Source of the DNA: Arthrobacter sp. 260
Lineage (GTDB): Bacteria > Actinomycetota > Actinomycetes > Actinomycetales > Micrococcaceae
Direction of reading: 5' to 3'
NCBI RefSeq assembly: GCF_013116745.1
Contig: NZ_JABFOE010000011.1
Span: 89,852-153,851, forward strand
DNA length: 64,000 nt
Position numbers and translations under genes: made by a program
Notes under the pieces: model-generated
Databases searched by the model: none
Told to the model about the DNA's origin: nothing
The model's input: the letters and a program-made list of their open reading frames with translations, nothing else
Part shown: piece after piece, positions 1-7,592 of the stretch
Layout: every line of letters begins with the position of its first letter
Position numbering within the stretch: position 1 is the stretch's first letter

Positions 1-29
1 TCCTGTCGGCCAAGCCCTACGTCGGCTGA
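1..29 (+). CDS. possible 3' end of a truncated upstream gene
   Basis: Reading the plus strand in the frame that ends with TGA at 27-29 gives Leu-Ser-Ala-Lys-Pro-Tyr-Val-Gly-stop. This could be the C-terminus of a gene entering from outside the window, convergent with the rhomboid gene whose stop lies at 38-40. Nine codons are too few to identify a product, and an open frame this short may be chance. Confidence 0.25.
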
Positions 30-37
30 GCCAGCCC

Positions 38-634
38 CTAGCGCCTGTTTGACTGCCGACGGCGGTCCGTCCCCTCGGGGGCGGGCCGCCGTTTCAGTAC
101 CAGCGCAGCGAGTAGTCCGCCGAGCGCTCCGAACAGGTGGGCCTGCCACGACACGTTGGATCCCGGCGAGGGCAGGACGCCCCACAGGATGGAGCCGTAC
201 ATCAGGAACAGCACCCCGGCGAGCAGGATCTGGCGCACGCTGCGGTTGTAGAAGCCACGGACGATCAGGTAGGCGAACAGGCCGAACACCACCCCGGACG
301 CACCGATGGTGAGGCCTCCACCAAAGATCCAGACGCCGATCCCCGAACCGAGCCAGCTGGCGGCGACCGCGACGGAGAAGCGCCTCGCACCTTCGAGGAA
401 GGTCAGGAACCCCAGCACCAGGAGCGGGAAGGTGTTGCTGACCAGGTGTCCGACGCCCGCGTGGAGCAGCGGGGCGAACAGGATGCCGTCCAGGCCCTCG
501 AGCTCCCGGGGGTCGATGCCGAGCCAGCCGACCAGACGCGTTCCGGTCAGGACATTGACCAGGTGGATGGCCCACAGCAGCGCCGTGAAGAGCCCCACCG
601 TCAACAGCCCCGTGCGTGCGCGTTCGGCGAGCAT
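38..634 (-). CDS. rhomboid family intramembrane serine protease
   Basis: This 198-residue polytopic membrane protein is predicted to cut substrates inside the membrane. The rhomboid signature is clear: GASG holds the catalytic Ser near residue 113, and the His near 166 lies in the AHLFGALGG helix. HLVSN near 63-67 matches the conserved His/Asn helix. About six hydrophobic helices are visible and the C-terminus is short and basic. It is the last gene of a minus-strand run: its ATG is 2 nt past the threonine ammonia-lyase stop, so co-transcription and coupled translation are likely. Substrate unknown. Confidence 0.9.
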   Translation of the reverse strand: MLAERARTGLLTVGLFTALLWAIHLVNVLTGTRLVGWLGIDPRELEGLDGILFAPLLHAGVGHLVSNTFPLLVLGFLTFLEGARRFSVAVAASWLGSGIGVWIFGGGLTIGASGVVFGLFAYLIVRGFYNRSVRQILLAGVLFLMYGSILWGVLPSPGSNVSWQAHLFGALGGLLAALVLKRRPAPEGTDRRRQSNRR

Positions 635-636
635 GC

Positions 637-1890
637 TCAGCCCTCGATGACCATGGGCTGGAATCCTTCGGCCCGCAGGTTCCTGAGGATGAGTTCGCAG
701 TGCTCCTCGCCCTTGGTTTCCATGTTGATGGTAATTGCCACGTCCCCCATGCTGATCGAACCCCCTACGCGGGTGTGGTCGACGCCGGTCACATTCGCGT
801 CCGATTCGGCGATGATGCGGGAGATGGTCGCCAACGAGCCGGGCCGGTCATCCAGGAGCATCCGCACCACCAGGTACCTGCCTGCCGCGGCGAGGCCGCG
901 CTGGATGACCTTCAGCATCAGCATCGGGTCGATGTTGCCGCCAGACAGGATCACCGCCGTGTTCCCAGGTGAGGCACCGTTCTCGGTCAGTTTGCCGTCG
1001 AGCAGCGCAGCCACTCCCACGGCGCCTGCAGGCTCCACCACCATCTTCGAGCGCTCCAGCAGGAAGATCAGTGCCCGCGCCAGCGAATCCTCGGTGACAG
1101 TGACAACATCGTCGACCAGTTCCTTGATGATGGAGAACGGCAACTGGCCGGGCCGGCCCACCGCAATGCCATCGGCGATGGTCGATACCTTGGTCAACGG
1201 CACCAGCGCGTCGGCTGCCAGCGACGGCGGGTAGGCTGCCGCGTTCTCCGCCTGCACCCCGATGATCCGGATCTCCCGGCCCAGTTCCCGCGCCCTGGCC
1301 TTGACGGCGACGGCGACGCCGGCCAGCAGCCCACCGCCGCCCACCCCCATGAGGATGGTGTCGACGTCGGGCACCTGTTCAAGGATTTCCAGGCCGATGG
1401 TTCCCTGCCCGGCCACCACGTCGACGTTGTCGAACGGGTGCACGAACACGGTGCCGGTCTCCTCCGCGTACCGCTTCGCTTCAGCGAGAGCCTCATCAAC
1501 GTTGTGCCCGTGCAGGATCACCTCGGCGCCGTGGCCACGGGTGGCTGCCAGCTTGGGCAGCGCGACCCCCAACGGCATGTAGATCCGGGCGGTGATGCCG
1601 AGCCGTGCGGCCGCCACGGCCACGCCCTGGGCGTGGTTGCCGGCGGACGCGGCGACGACCCCGCGGGCCTTCTCTGCGTCGGACAGGCGGGCCATCCTGA
1701 CGTAGGCTCCGCGGATCTTGAACGATCCTGCGCGCTGCAGATTCTCGCATTTCAATGACACGTTGGCGCCGATCAGCCGTCCCAGCGCCCGCGACTCCTC
1801 GATGGGGGTGCGGGCGATGACGCCGTCGAGCAGTTTCTGCGCCGCCTGCACATCGTCGAGCGTCACCGCGAGGTCCAATAACTCAGTCAC
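637..1890 (-). CDS. ilvA: threonine ammonia-lyase with C-terminal ACT domain
   Basis: PLP enzyme (417 aa) that deaminates L-threonine to 2-oxobutanoate and ammonia. The PLP lysine is near residue 58 in SFKIRGA, and the phosphate-binding glycine loop GVGGGGLLAG lies near 185. The last ~80 residues (VVRMLLDDRPGSL...) form one ACT domain, the layout of the shorter catabolic or single-ACT type rather than the ~510-residue double-ACT biosynthetic form. It could still supply isoleucine synthesis. The start is GTG at 1890, overlapping the TGA of the upstream transporter as GTGA, so translation is probably coupled. Codon 4 is TTA, a rare leucine codon in such high-GC DNA. Confidence 0.93.
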   Translation of the reverse strand: MTELLDLAVTLDDVQAAQKLLDGVIARTPIEESRALGRLIGANVSLKCENLQRAGSFKIRGAYVRMARLSDAEKARGVVAASAGNHAQGVAVAAARLGITARIYMPLGVALPKLAATRGHGAEVILHGHNVDEALAEAKRYAEETGTVFVHPFDNVDVVAGQGTIGLEILEQVPDVDTILMGVGGGGLLAGVAVAVKARARELGREIRIIGVQAENAAAYPPSLAADALVPLTKVSTIADGIAVGRPGQLPFSIIKELVDDVVTVTEDSLARALIFLLERSKMVVEPAGAVGVAALLDGKLTENGASPGNTAVILSGGNIDPMLMLKVIQRGLAAAGRYLVVRMLLDDRPGSLATISRIIAESDANVTGVDHTRVGGSISMGDVAITINMETKGEEHCELILRNLRAEGFQPMVIEG

Positions 1891-3128
1891 TGGTCGGCCT
1901 TTCGTGTCTCATGGGGGATTGAATCTTCAGGGGTGTCGTTGTGGGGTGGTGCTTCGGGCGGTTCCGGGAGCCCGTCCGGCGGAGGCGGCACCCCGCCCAC
2001 CGCGGGGTCGGTCTCCCAGGAGCGCCCGGCGATGTAGCGGACCACAGTATTCACCACGGCCAGCAACGGCACCGAGAAGAGTGCGCCGGGAATCCCCGCG
2101 ATCAAGGTGCCACCGGCCACCGCCAGCACTACCGCCAGCGGGTGCAGCGACACGGCCGGCCCCATGATGAGGGGTTGCAGGACGTGCCCCTCGAGTTGCT
2201 GCACCACCAGGACAATGGCCAGCATGATCAGAGCGTTGACCCAGCCGTGGGCCACCAGGGCCAGCAGGACGGCCACCAGCCCGGTGAACAGGGCTCCGAC
2301 AATGGGGATGAAGGACCCCAGGAAGACAAGGACGCTCAGGGGCAGGGCGAGGGGCACCCCGATCAGCGCCGCACCGACCCCGATGCCCACCGCGTCGACA
2401 AACGCGACGAGCATCTGCACCCGCACATAGTTGGCCATCGATGACCAGCCGCGCCGCCCGGCACCGTCGACCGGGATCCGCGCCACGCGGGGCATCAGGC
2501 CTACAACAAACCGCCAGATCCGCTCGCCCTCCAGCAGGAAGAAGATGAGCGCGAAGATGGTCAGCAGTGCCCCAGCTCCGAAATGGCCTGCGCTGCTTCC
2601 CAGCGAGATGACCCCGGTGACGATGGTTCCACTGTTGTTCTGGACGGCTCCCGTCACCTCTTCGATGAACTGGTCGATCTGGAGGGTGGTCAGTCCCAGC
2701 GGCCCGTCCGATAGCCAGGACTGGATCTGGCGGATCCCTTCCAGCGCCTCATCCCACAGGTCCGCAAGACCCAACGCCAACTGTCGTCCGGCGAGTGTTG
2801 CCATGCCGCCCACCAGGCCCAGGAACGAGACGACGGTGACGGCGACGGCGAGACCGTTGGGAAGCTTCGCTTTCCGTAGCAGACCCATCACCGGCAGGAG
2901 CAGGCTTGCCAGCAAAGCTGCCAGCAGCAGGGGGATGATCAGCAGCGACACATGGCCGAGGAGCCAGACCAGCATCCCACCCACCAGCACAATCAGCCCC
3001 ACCCGCCAGGCCCAGGCCGCTGACAGGCTGAGCGCATAGGGGACGTCCCCAGACCGGTCACGTCCGGCCACCTGCGCCGGGGCACCCTGGAGGTCCGCCG
3101 GGACCTTCCGCTGAGAGGGGCGATTCAT
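1887..3128 (-). CDS. AI-2E family transporter
   Basis: Membrane protein of 413 residues from the chosen ATG at 3128, which follows an AAGGA about 8 nt upstream; a longer open frame exists but its extension is not protein-like. After a polar N-terminus it has paired helices (VGLIVLVGGMLVWLLGHV...), a soluble stretch with QIQSWLSDG, and C-terminal helices including FLGSFIPIVGALFTG, typical of the AI-2E/UPF0118 family. Members export autoinducer-2 or act as ion antiporters; the substrate here cannot be read from sequence. The tail is Pro/Glu rich. First gene of the run leading into ilvA and the rhomboid gene. Confidence 0.85.
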   Translation of the reverse strand: MNRPSQRKVPADLQGAPAQVAGRDRSGDVPYALSLSAAWAWRVGLIVLVGGMLVWLLGHVSLLIIPLLLAALLASLLLPVMGLLRKAKLPNGLAVAVTVVSFLGLVGGMATLAGRQLALGLADLWDEALEGIRQIQSWLSDGPLGLTTLQIDQFIEEVTGAVQNNSGTIVTGVISLGSSAGHFGAGALLTIFALIFFLLEGERIWRFVVGLMPRVARIPVDGAGRRGWSSMANYVRVQMLVAFVDAVGIGVGAALIGVPLALPLSVLVFLGSFIPIVGALFTGLVAVLLALVAHGWVNALIMLAIVLVVQQLEGHVLQPLIMGPAVSLHPLAVVLAVAGGTLIAGIPGALFSVPLLAVVNTVVRYIAGRSWETDPAVGGVPPPPDGLPEPPEAPPHNDTPEDSIPHETRKADQ

Positions 3129-3213
3129 GCTGTCATCCTTCCACACGTTGCCGACCATCAGGCATTGGGACGGCGGGCCCTCGGCCCTTGTTACGCGGCA
3201 GCCGGCTGAGGGT

Positions 3214-3243
3214 TTTCCGCCACCGTCGGTTATCGGATATGTT
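3214..3243 (+). promoter_or_regulatory. candidate promoter of the deoR-galT-galK operon
   Basis: TTTCCG (3214-3219) and TATGTT (3238-3243) are separated by 18 bp. The -10 fits the TAnnnT pattern, but the -35 is a weak match. The predicted start, near 3250, falls on the inverted repeat at 3246-3262. Proposed from spacing and position only. Confidence 0.3.
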
Positions 3244-3245
3244 TG

Positions 3246-3262
3246 ACTTTGTTCGAAAAAGT
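3246..3262. promoter_or_regulatory. candidate operator: ACTTT-N7-AAAGT inverted repeat
   Basis: ACTTT, GTTCGAA and AAAGT form an inverted repeat with a TTCGAA core, 18 nt before the deoR start codon. DeoR-family repressors often bind TTCG-centred repeats and control themselves. Its place at the likely transcription start makes it a good candidate for autorepression of the galactose operon. No footprint or motif comparison is available. Confidence 0.4.
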
Positions 3263-3280
3263 TACCTTCAGGAGATATGG

Positions 3281-4090
3281 ATGCTTGCCGCCGAACGACG
3301 GGACGCGATTGTTGCCGAACTGGTGACCAGTCCTGCCGTCCGCGTGACCCGGCTTGCCGAGCAGTTCGACGTGTCCGAGATGACCATCCGCCGTGACATT
3401 GACGCACTGGAGGCGGCGGGCGCGCTGACCCGCGTCCACGGCGGTGCCACCCGACCGCAGACGCTGAGCGCCGCCGAACCAGGGTTCTCGGCCAACACCG
3501 GCCGGCAGCGCGAGGCGAAGCAGCAGATAGCGTTGGCAGCGAGCCGACTGATTACCCCCGGCATGACCATCTCCCTCACCGGGGGCACCACCGTCTATGA
3601 GCTTGCTGCCCTCCTGCCGGACCTCGGCCCCCTCACGGTGCTCACCAACTCGCTACCGGTCGCCGACCTGCTCAACGGTCTGGCCGCCCAGGACCGTGGC
3701 CGCAACCTCAGCGTGTTCCTCACCGGCGGGGAACGATCGCCGTCGGAGGCCCTGGTGGGTCCGCTCGCCACCGCCACTGTCGGTCTACTCAACGTCGATC
3801 TCTGCTTCATGGGGGTCCACGGAGTGGATGCCACCGCCGGCATCACGACGCCGAACCTCGCGGAGGCCGAAACCAACCGCGCTTTCGCCCGCCAGAGCGC
3901 GCGGCTGGTGGTCCTCGCTGACTCCACCAAGATCGGCGTCGTAGCCCTGGCCCAGATCGTCGACCTGGCCGAGCTCGAATGTCTCGTCACCGCGGGCGAC
4001 GCCGTCGGCCCGGACCAGCTCGCCGACCTTGTTCTCCACACCACCGTGCTCACTCCCGACACCCCCACCTCCAAGGAAACCCACCCATGA
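3281..4090 (+). CDS. DeoR/GlpR family transcriptional regulator of galactose genes
   Basis: Repressor of 269 residues. The N-terminal helix-turn-helix (MLAAERRDAIVAELV ... FDVSEMTIRRDIDALE) is the DeoR type; the C-terminal half has the DeoRC sensor signatures TISLTGGTTVYELA, VFLTGGE, DLCFMGVHGVD and LADSTKIG. ATG 3281 was chosen because AGGAG sits 6 nt upstream; the frame is open further 5' but without such a site. The stop overlaps the galT start as ATGA. Context implies control of galactose catabolism, with a sugar phosphate as the probable ligand. Confidence 0.9.
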   Translation: MLAAERRDAIVAELVTSPAVRVTRLAEQFDVSEMTIRRDIDALEAAGALTRVHGGATRPQTLSAAEPGFSANTGRQREAKQQIALAASRLITPGMTISLTGGTTVYELAALLPDLGPLTVLTNSLPVADLLNGLAAQDRGRNLSVFLTGGERSPSEALVGPLATATVGLLNVDLCFMGVHGVDATAGITTPNLAEAETNRAFARQSARLVVLADSTKIGVVALAQIVDLAELECLVTAGDAVGPDQLADLVLHTTVLTPDTPTSKETHP

Positions 4091-5214
4091 CCCTGGTCAC
4101 CCCCACCCGGCTGTCTGACGGCCGCGAGCTGATCTACTTCGACGCCACCGGCGAGTCTGCGGCCCTCCACCGTGATCGCTCGGCCGTCGCTGACACTAGG
4201 GACCTTCCCGCCCGGGGTGCCACCGGTGATGCACGCTTTGACGCCCTGACCGGGGAATGGGTGGCGGTCGCAGCGCACCGGCAGTCCCGAACACACCTGC
4301 CGCCGGCCGACCAGTGTCCCCTGTGCCCCACCACTGCCGGCAACCTGTCGGAGATTCCTGCCCCGGACTACGAGGTGGTGGTGTTTGAGAACCGCTTCTC
4401 CTCCTTCGGTCCTTCCCTTGGCGCACTTCCGGCCGATGCCGGCTGGGGAACCACAGCTCCGGCGCATGGGCGCTGCGAGGTAGTGGCCTTCGACTCGGCC
4501 CACGAGGGTTCTTTCGGGTCGTTGGCTCCCGAGCGTGCCAGGACAGTGATTGACGCGTGGGCGCACCGGACGGAAGCCCTGTCCGCCCTGGACGGGATCC
4601 GACAGGTCTTCTGCTTCGAGAACCGCGGCGCCGATATCGGGGTCACCCTGTTGCACCCCCACGGCCAGATCTACGCCTACCCCTTCATTCCGCCCCGCTC
4701 GACGGTGATGGCCCGCGCGGCGCGGGAGTATTACGACGCCGCCGACGGCCGGGAGACCCTGCTGGCGGGAATGCTGAAAGCCGAACGTGATTCGGGCGCG
4801 CGAATGATCATCGAGGGCAAGCACTTCAGCGCCTACGTCCCGTTCGCTGCGCGCTGGCCCCTCGAGGTCCATCTGGTGCCGCACCGGCAGGTCGCGGACC
4901 TGGCAGCATTGACCGACCCGGAACGCGACGAGCTGACCACCATCTACCTGGACCTGCTGGGACGCGTGGACCGCCTCTACTCCACCCCCACCCCGTACAT
5001 CGCGGCCTGGCATCAGGCACCCCTTGACCCGCTGCTGCGACCTGCCAGCCGCCTCCACCTGCAGCTCACCTCGCCCCGCCGGGCCGAAGACAAACTGAAA
5101 TTCCTGGCCGGCTCCGAGGCCGCCATGGGCGCATTCATCAATGACACCACCCCTGAACTGGTCGCGGACAACCTTCGCAACGCCGTCGGGACAACTGCAA
5201 AGGACCAGTCATGA
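4087..5214 (+). CDS. galT: galactose-1-phosphate uridylyltransferase
   Basis: Leloir-pathway enzyme (375 aa) that exchanges UMP between UDP-glucose and galactose-1-phosphate. The catalytic HPH is at residues 190-192 in LLHPHGQIYAY, with the nucleophilic His in the middle. CPLC near 77-80 fits the N-terminal zinc site, and ENRFSSF and FENRGADIGVT are typical family blocks. The ATG overlaps the deoR stop (ATGA), and the stop overlaps galK in the same way. galE is not in the window, so the epimerase must be encoded elsewhere. Confidence 0.95.
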   Translation: MTLVTPTRLSDGRELIYFDATGESAALHRDRSAVADTRDLPARGATGDARFDALTGEWVAVAAHRQSRTHLPPADQCPLCPTTAGNLSEIPAPDYEVVVFENRFSSFGPSLGALPADAGWGTTAPAHGRCEVVAFDSAHEGSFGSLAPERARTVIDAWAHRTEALSALDGIRQVFCFENRGADIGVTLLHPHGQIYAYPFIPPRSTVMARAAREYYDAADGRETLLAGMLKAERDSGARMIIEGKHFSAYVPFAARWPLEVHLVPHRQVADLAALTDPERDELTTIYLDLLGRVDRLYSTPTPYIAAWHQAPLDPLLRPASRLHLQLTSPRRAEDKLKFLAGSEAAMGAFINDTTPELVADNLRNAVGTTAKDQS

Positions 5215-6365
5215 CCGGGCCATCCCACGATCTCGCCACCGCATTCACCCACCGGTTCGGGTACGAACCGGCGGGGGTATGGTCCGCTCCTGGCCGGGTC
5301 AACCTGATCGGCGAACACACCGACTACAACTCGGGCTTTGTGCTGCCTTTCGCCATCAACCACTCCACACTGGTCGCTGCGGCGACACGCCAGGACCGGA
5401 CTGTGAGGGTGGCTTCCACTCTTGGCGAGGGCGACGAGGTCCAGGTGGACCTCGACGGGCTACATCCGGGCAGCGTCGATGGGTGGGCTGCCTACCCTGT
5501 AGGTGTGCTGTGGGCCCTGGAGCAGGCGGGGCACCGGCTCCCCGGGTTTGACCTGTTGATCGACTCGAGTGTGCCGGTCGGTGCTGGGCTCTCCTCGTCG
5601 GCGGCGATTGAATGCGCCGTCGCGGTAGCGGCCAACGACCTGGTCGACGCAGGGCTCTCGGCGTCCGAACTGGCCCTTGTGGGCCAACGGGCGGAGAACG
5701 AAATGGTCGGTGCCCCCACTGGCGTCATGGACCAGACGGCGTCGCTGCGGGGCCGCGCTGGCCACGCCGTATTCCTGGATTGCCGCAGCCTGGAGTCCGA
5801 GCTGGTGCCGTTCCCGCTGCAGGAGGAAGGGCTGACGCTGCTGGTCATCGATACCCACGTGAGCCATTCGCATTCGACCGGCGGGTACGCGGACCGGCGG
5901 AAGTCCTGTGAGCGGGGAGCAGAGCTGATGGGGGTGGCATCCCTGCGCGACCTGTCGATCGCGGATCTTGCGGCGGCCGCCGGAATCCTCGATGAGGAGA
6001 CCCTGCGGCGGGTCAGGCACATCGTGACCGAGAACGAGCGGGTGCAGGACACAGTCAAGGTCCTCGCCGACAAGGGTCCGGCGGCGATCGGCCAGCTGCT
6101 CGATGTGAGCCACTCGTCGATGCGCGACGACTTTGAAATCTCCTGCGACGAGCTGGATCTCGCCGTCGACACCGCGCGGGCCAACGGGTCGCTCGGTGCC
6201 AGAATGACCGGCGGCGGGTTTGGTGGCTCGGCCATCGCGCTCACACCCACCGACGACGTCGACCGCGTCACCACAGCGGTCACCGACGCGTTCGCGACGG
6301 CGGGCTATGTGGCACCGTCGATTTTCGCGGTGCTTCCCGACGACGGTGCGCGTCGCCTCGCCTGA
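5211..6365 (+). CDS. galK: galactokinase
   Basis: GHMP kinase (384 aa) that phosphorylates galactose at O1. The galactokinase signature APGRVNLIGEHTDYNSG is at residues 27-42, the ATP loop VGAGLSSSAAIE at 123-134, and motif 3 MTGGGFGGSAIAL near the C-terminus. It starts at an ATG overlapping the galT stop by 4 nt and ends the operon; a strong hairpin terminator begins 20 nt past the stop. Confidence 0.96.
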   Translation: MTGPSHDLATAFTHRFGYEPAGVWSAPGRVNLIGEHTDYNSGFVLPFAINHSTLVAAATRQDRTVRVASTLGEGDEVQVDLDGLHPGSVDGWAAYPVGVLWALEQAGHRLPGFDLLIDSSVPVGAGLSSSAAIECAVAVAANDLVDAGLSASELALVGQRAENEMVGAPTGVMDQTASLRGRAGHAVFLDCRSLESELVPFPLQEEGLTLLVIDTHVSHSHSTGGYADRRKSCERGAELMGVASLRDLSIADLAAAAGILDEETLRRVRHIVTENERVQDTVKVLADKGPAAIGQLLDVSHSSMRDDFEISCDELDLAVDTARANGSLGARMTGGGFGGSAIALTPTDDVDRVTTAVTDAFATAGYVAPSIFAVLPDDGARRLA

Positions 6366-6385
6366 CCCCGTACCTGGCACCTAGC

Positions 6386-6421
6386 AAAAGGGACCCACAG
6401 CCTTCGCTGTGGGTCCCTTTT
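6386..6421. terminator. bidirectional intrinsic terminator between galK and the BI-1 gene
   Basis: A perfect 15-bp stem (6386-6400 with 6407-6421) has a six-base loop CCTTCG. The arms carry A4 on one side and T4 on the other, so it can stop both the galK transcript and the convergent minus-strand transcript. Confidence 0.92.
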
Positions 6422-6454
6422 CGTTAGAAGTTTGGTCGTGTCAGACCGGTGAGG

Positions 6455-7321
6455 CTACTCGTTGCCCCGCATGATCGCGATGACGCGGATGAACTCCACG
6501 TACAGCCAGATCAGGGTCACTGTGAGACCGAACGCTGCCGTCCAGGAGTACTTCTGGGGCGCTCCGTTGCGGACGCCGTCGCTGATCGAAGTGAAGTCGA
6601 TGACCAGAGAGAAGGCGGCAAGACCGATCGCGAAGATGCCGATGACCAGCCCGAACGGGATGTCGGTGCCTGGGATGCTCGCTCCGCGCAGGCCCCATGG
6701 ATCTTCGCTAACCCCGAACAGCATCAGGCCGAGGTTGATCAGGCTGAACGCAGCGTAGCCGATGATGGCGATCATGAAGATCTTCATCGCCTTGGGGGTC
6801 GCCCGGACCTTGCCGCTGCGGAACAGCACCAGGGTGACGGCGAAGACTGTCAGTGTGCCGAGGAGGGCTTGCAGCGCAATGTTGGGGAACTGTGCCTCCA
6901 GGATCATCGTCAGACCGCCGACAAACAGACCCTGCAGGAACGCGTAAGCGAGGATCAGCGCAGGGACCGGTTCGCGCTTGAAGGCGTTGACCAGGCCAAG
7001 GACCAGGCCGCCGATCATGCCGACAATCATCAGGGGCATGACCAGGCCGGGGAGCAGGAAGGCTGGGACCGCTGCGCCCACCAGGACGACGCCGATCGAG
7101 AGGACCGTCTTGACGATCACATCGTCGAAGGTCATCCGCCCCATCTGGGATGGACCAGCTGACGGCTGGTTGTAGAGGTCTTCCATCTGGGTGGTGCTCA
7201 TTGCGCTCTGGCCTGCGAGCGCCGTCGAACCGTACCCTGCTGGTGCCCCTGCCGGGTTGTTGCCGCGAGCAGCGGTACGGAAGTTCTTTCCGTTGAATAC
7301 CGGGTTACCGCCAAGTGCCAT
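6455..7321 (-). CDS. Bax inhibitor-1/YccA family membrane protein
   Basis: This 288-residue protein has a polar Gly/Ala/Asn-rich N-terminus of about 75 residues followed by seven hydrophobic helices (VIVKTVLSIGVVLVGAAVPAF through YSWTAAFGLTVTLIWLYVEFIRV), the layout of the BI-1/YccA family. FDDVIVKT and the acidic C-terminal helices match the family; the biochemical role in bacteria is uncertain, with proton or calcium leak and protease modulation proposed. ATG 7321 was chosen for the GGAGGA 9 nt upstream. Monocistronic, with its own divergent promoter region. Confidence 0.88.
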   Translation of the reverse strand: MALGGNPVFNGKNFRTAARGNNPAGAPAGYGSTALAGQSAMSTTQMEDLYNQPSAGPSQMGRMTFDDVIVKTVLSIGVVLVGAAVPAFLLPGLVMPLMIVGMIGGLVLGLVNAFKREPVPALILAYAFLQGLFVGGLTMILEAQFPNIALQALLGTLTVFAVTLVLFRSGKVRATPKAMKIFMIAIIGYAAFSLINLGLMLFGVSEDPWGLRGASIPGTDIPFGLVIGIFAIGLAAFSLVIDFTSISDGVRNGAPQKYSWTAAFGLTVTLIWLYVEFIRVIAIMRGNE

Positions 7322-7504
7322 GTGAACTAGTCCTCCATCGGGGGATGATATACGTGTGTTTAACCTTACCAATGTCAACGGTTTACGGGTCATTTTGTTC
7401 CCCGGGCAGCACTGCTCGGGGCAGAGTTGTTACCTAATCGCTACCCGCCGGTAGCCGTTTGGGTATCAGGTGAAACATGGCGCGGGTAACATGAACTCAC
7501 ACTC

Positions 7505-7520
7505 GGTGACATGTGTCACA
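7505..7520. promoter_or_regulatory. CRP/GlxR-type binding site upstream of livH
   Basis: GGTGACATGTGTCACA contains the core GTGA-N6-TCAC of CRP-family regulators; nearly all positions of TGTGA-N6-TCACA match. It lies 72 nt before the chosen livH start, in the gap shared with the divergent BI-1 gene. Read as a GlxR/Crp-like (cAMP-responsive) site; which gene it serves is inferred. Confidence 0.55.
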
Positions 7521-7592
7521 AGACACGTGCCCGCAAGCCGTCCTACCCCGCTGAACCCTCAGGCGGGGCAGCCCCATAGCGAGGTTCATAAC

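Noticed and set aside
3129..3407. Longer N-terminus for the AI-2E transporter
   Set aside because: The extension is Arg/Gln/Ser-rich and not conserved-looking; ATG 3128 has a good ribosome site and starts the expected protein.
7373..7378. Perfect minus-strand TTGACA as the -35 of the BI-1 promoter
   Set aside because: No -10 of adequate quality lies 16-19 bp downstream; the nearest TA-rich hexamers are 20-22 bp away.
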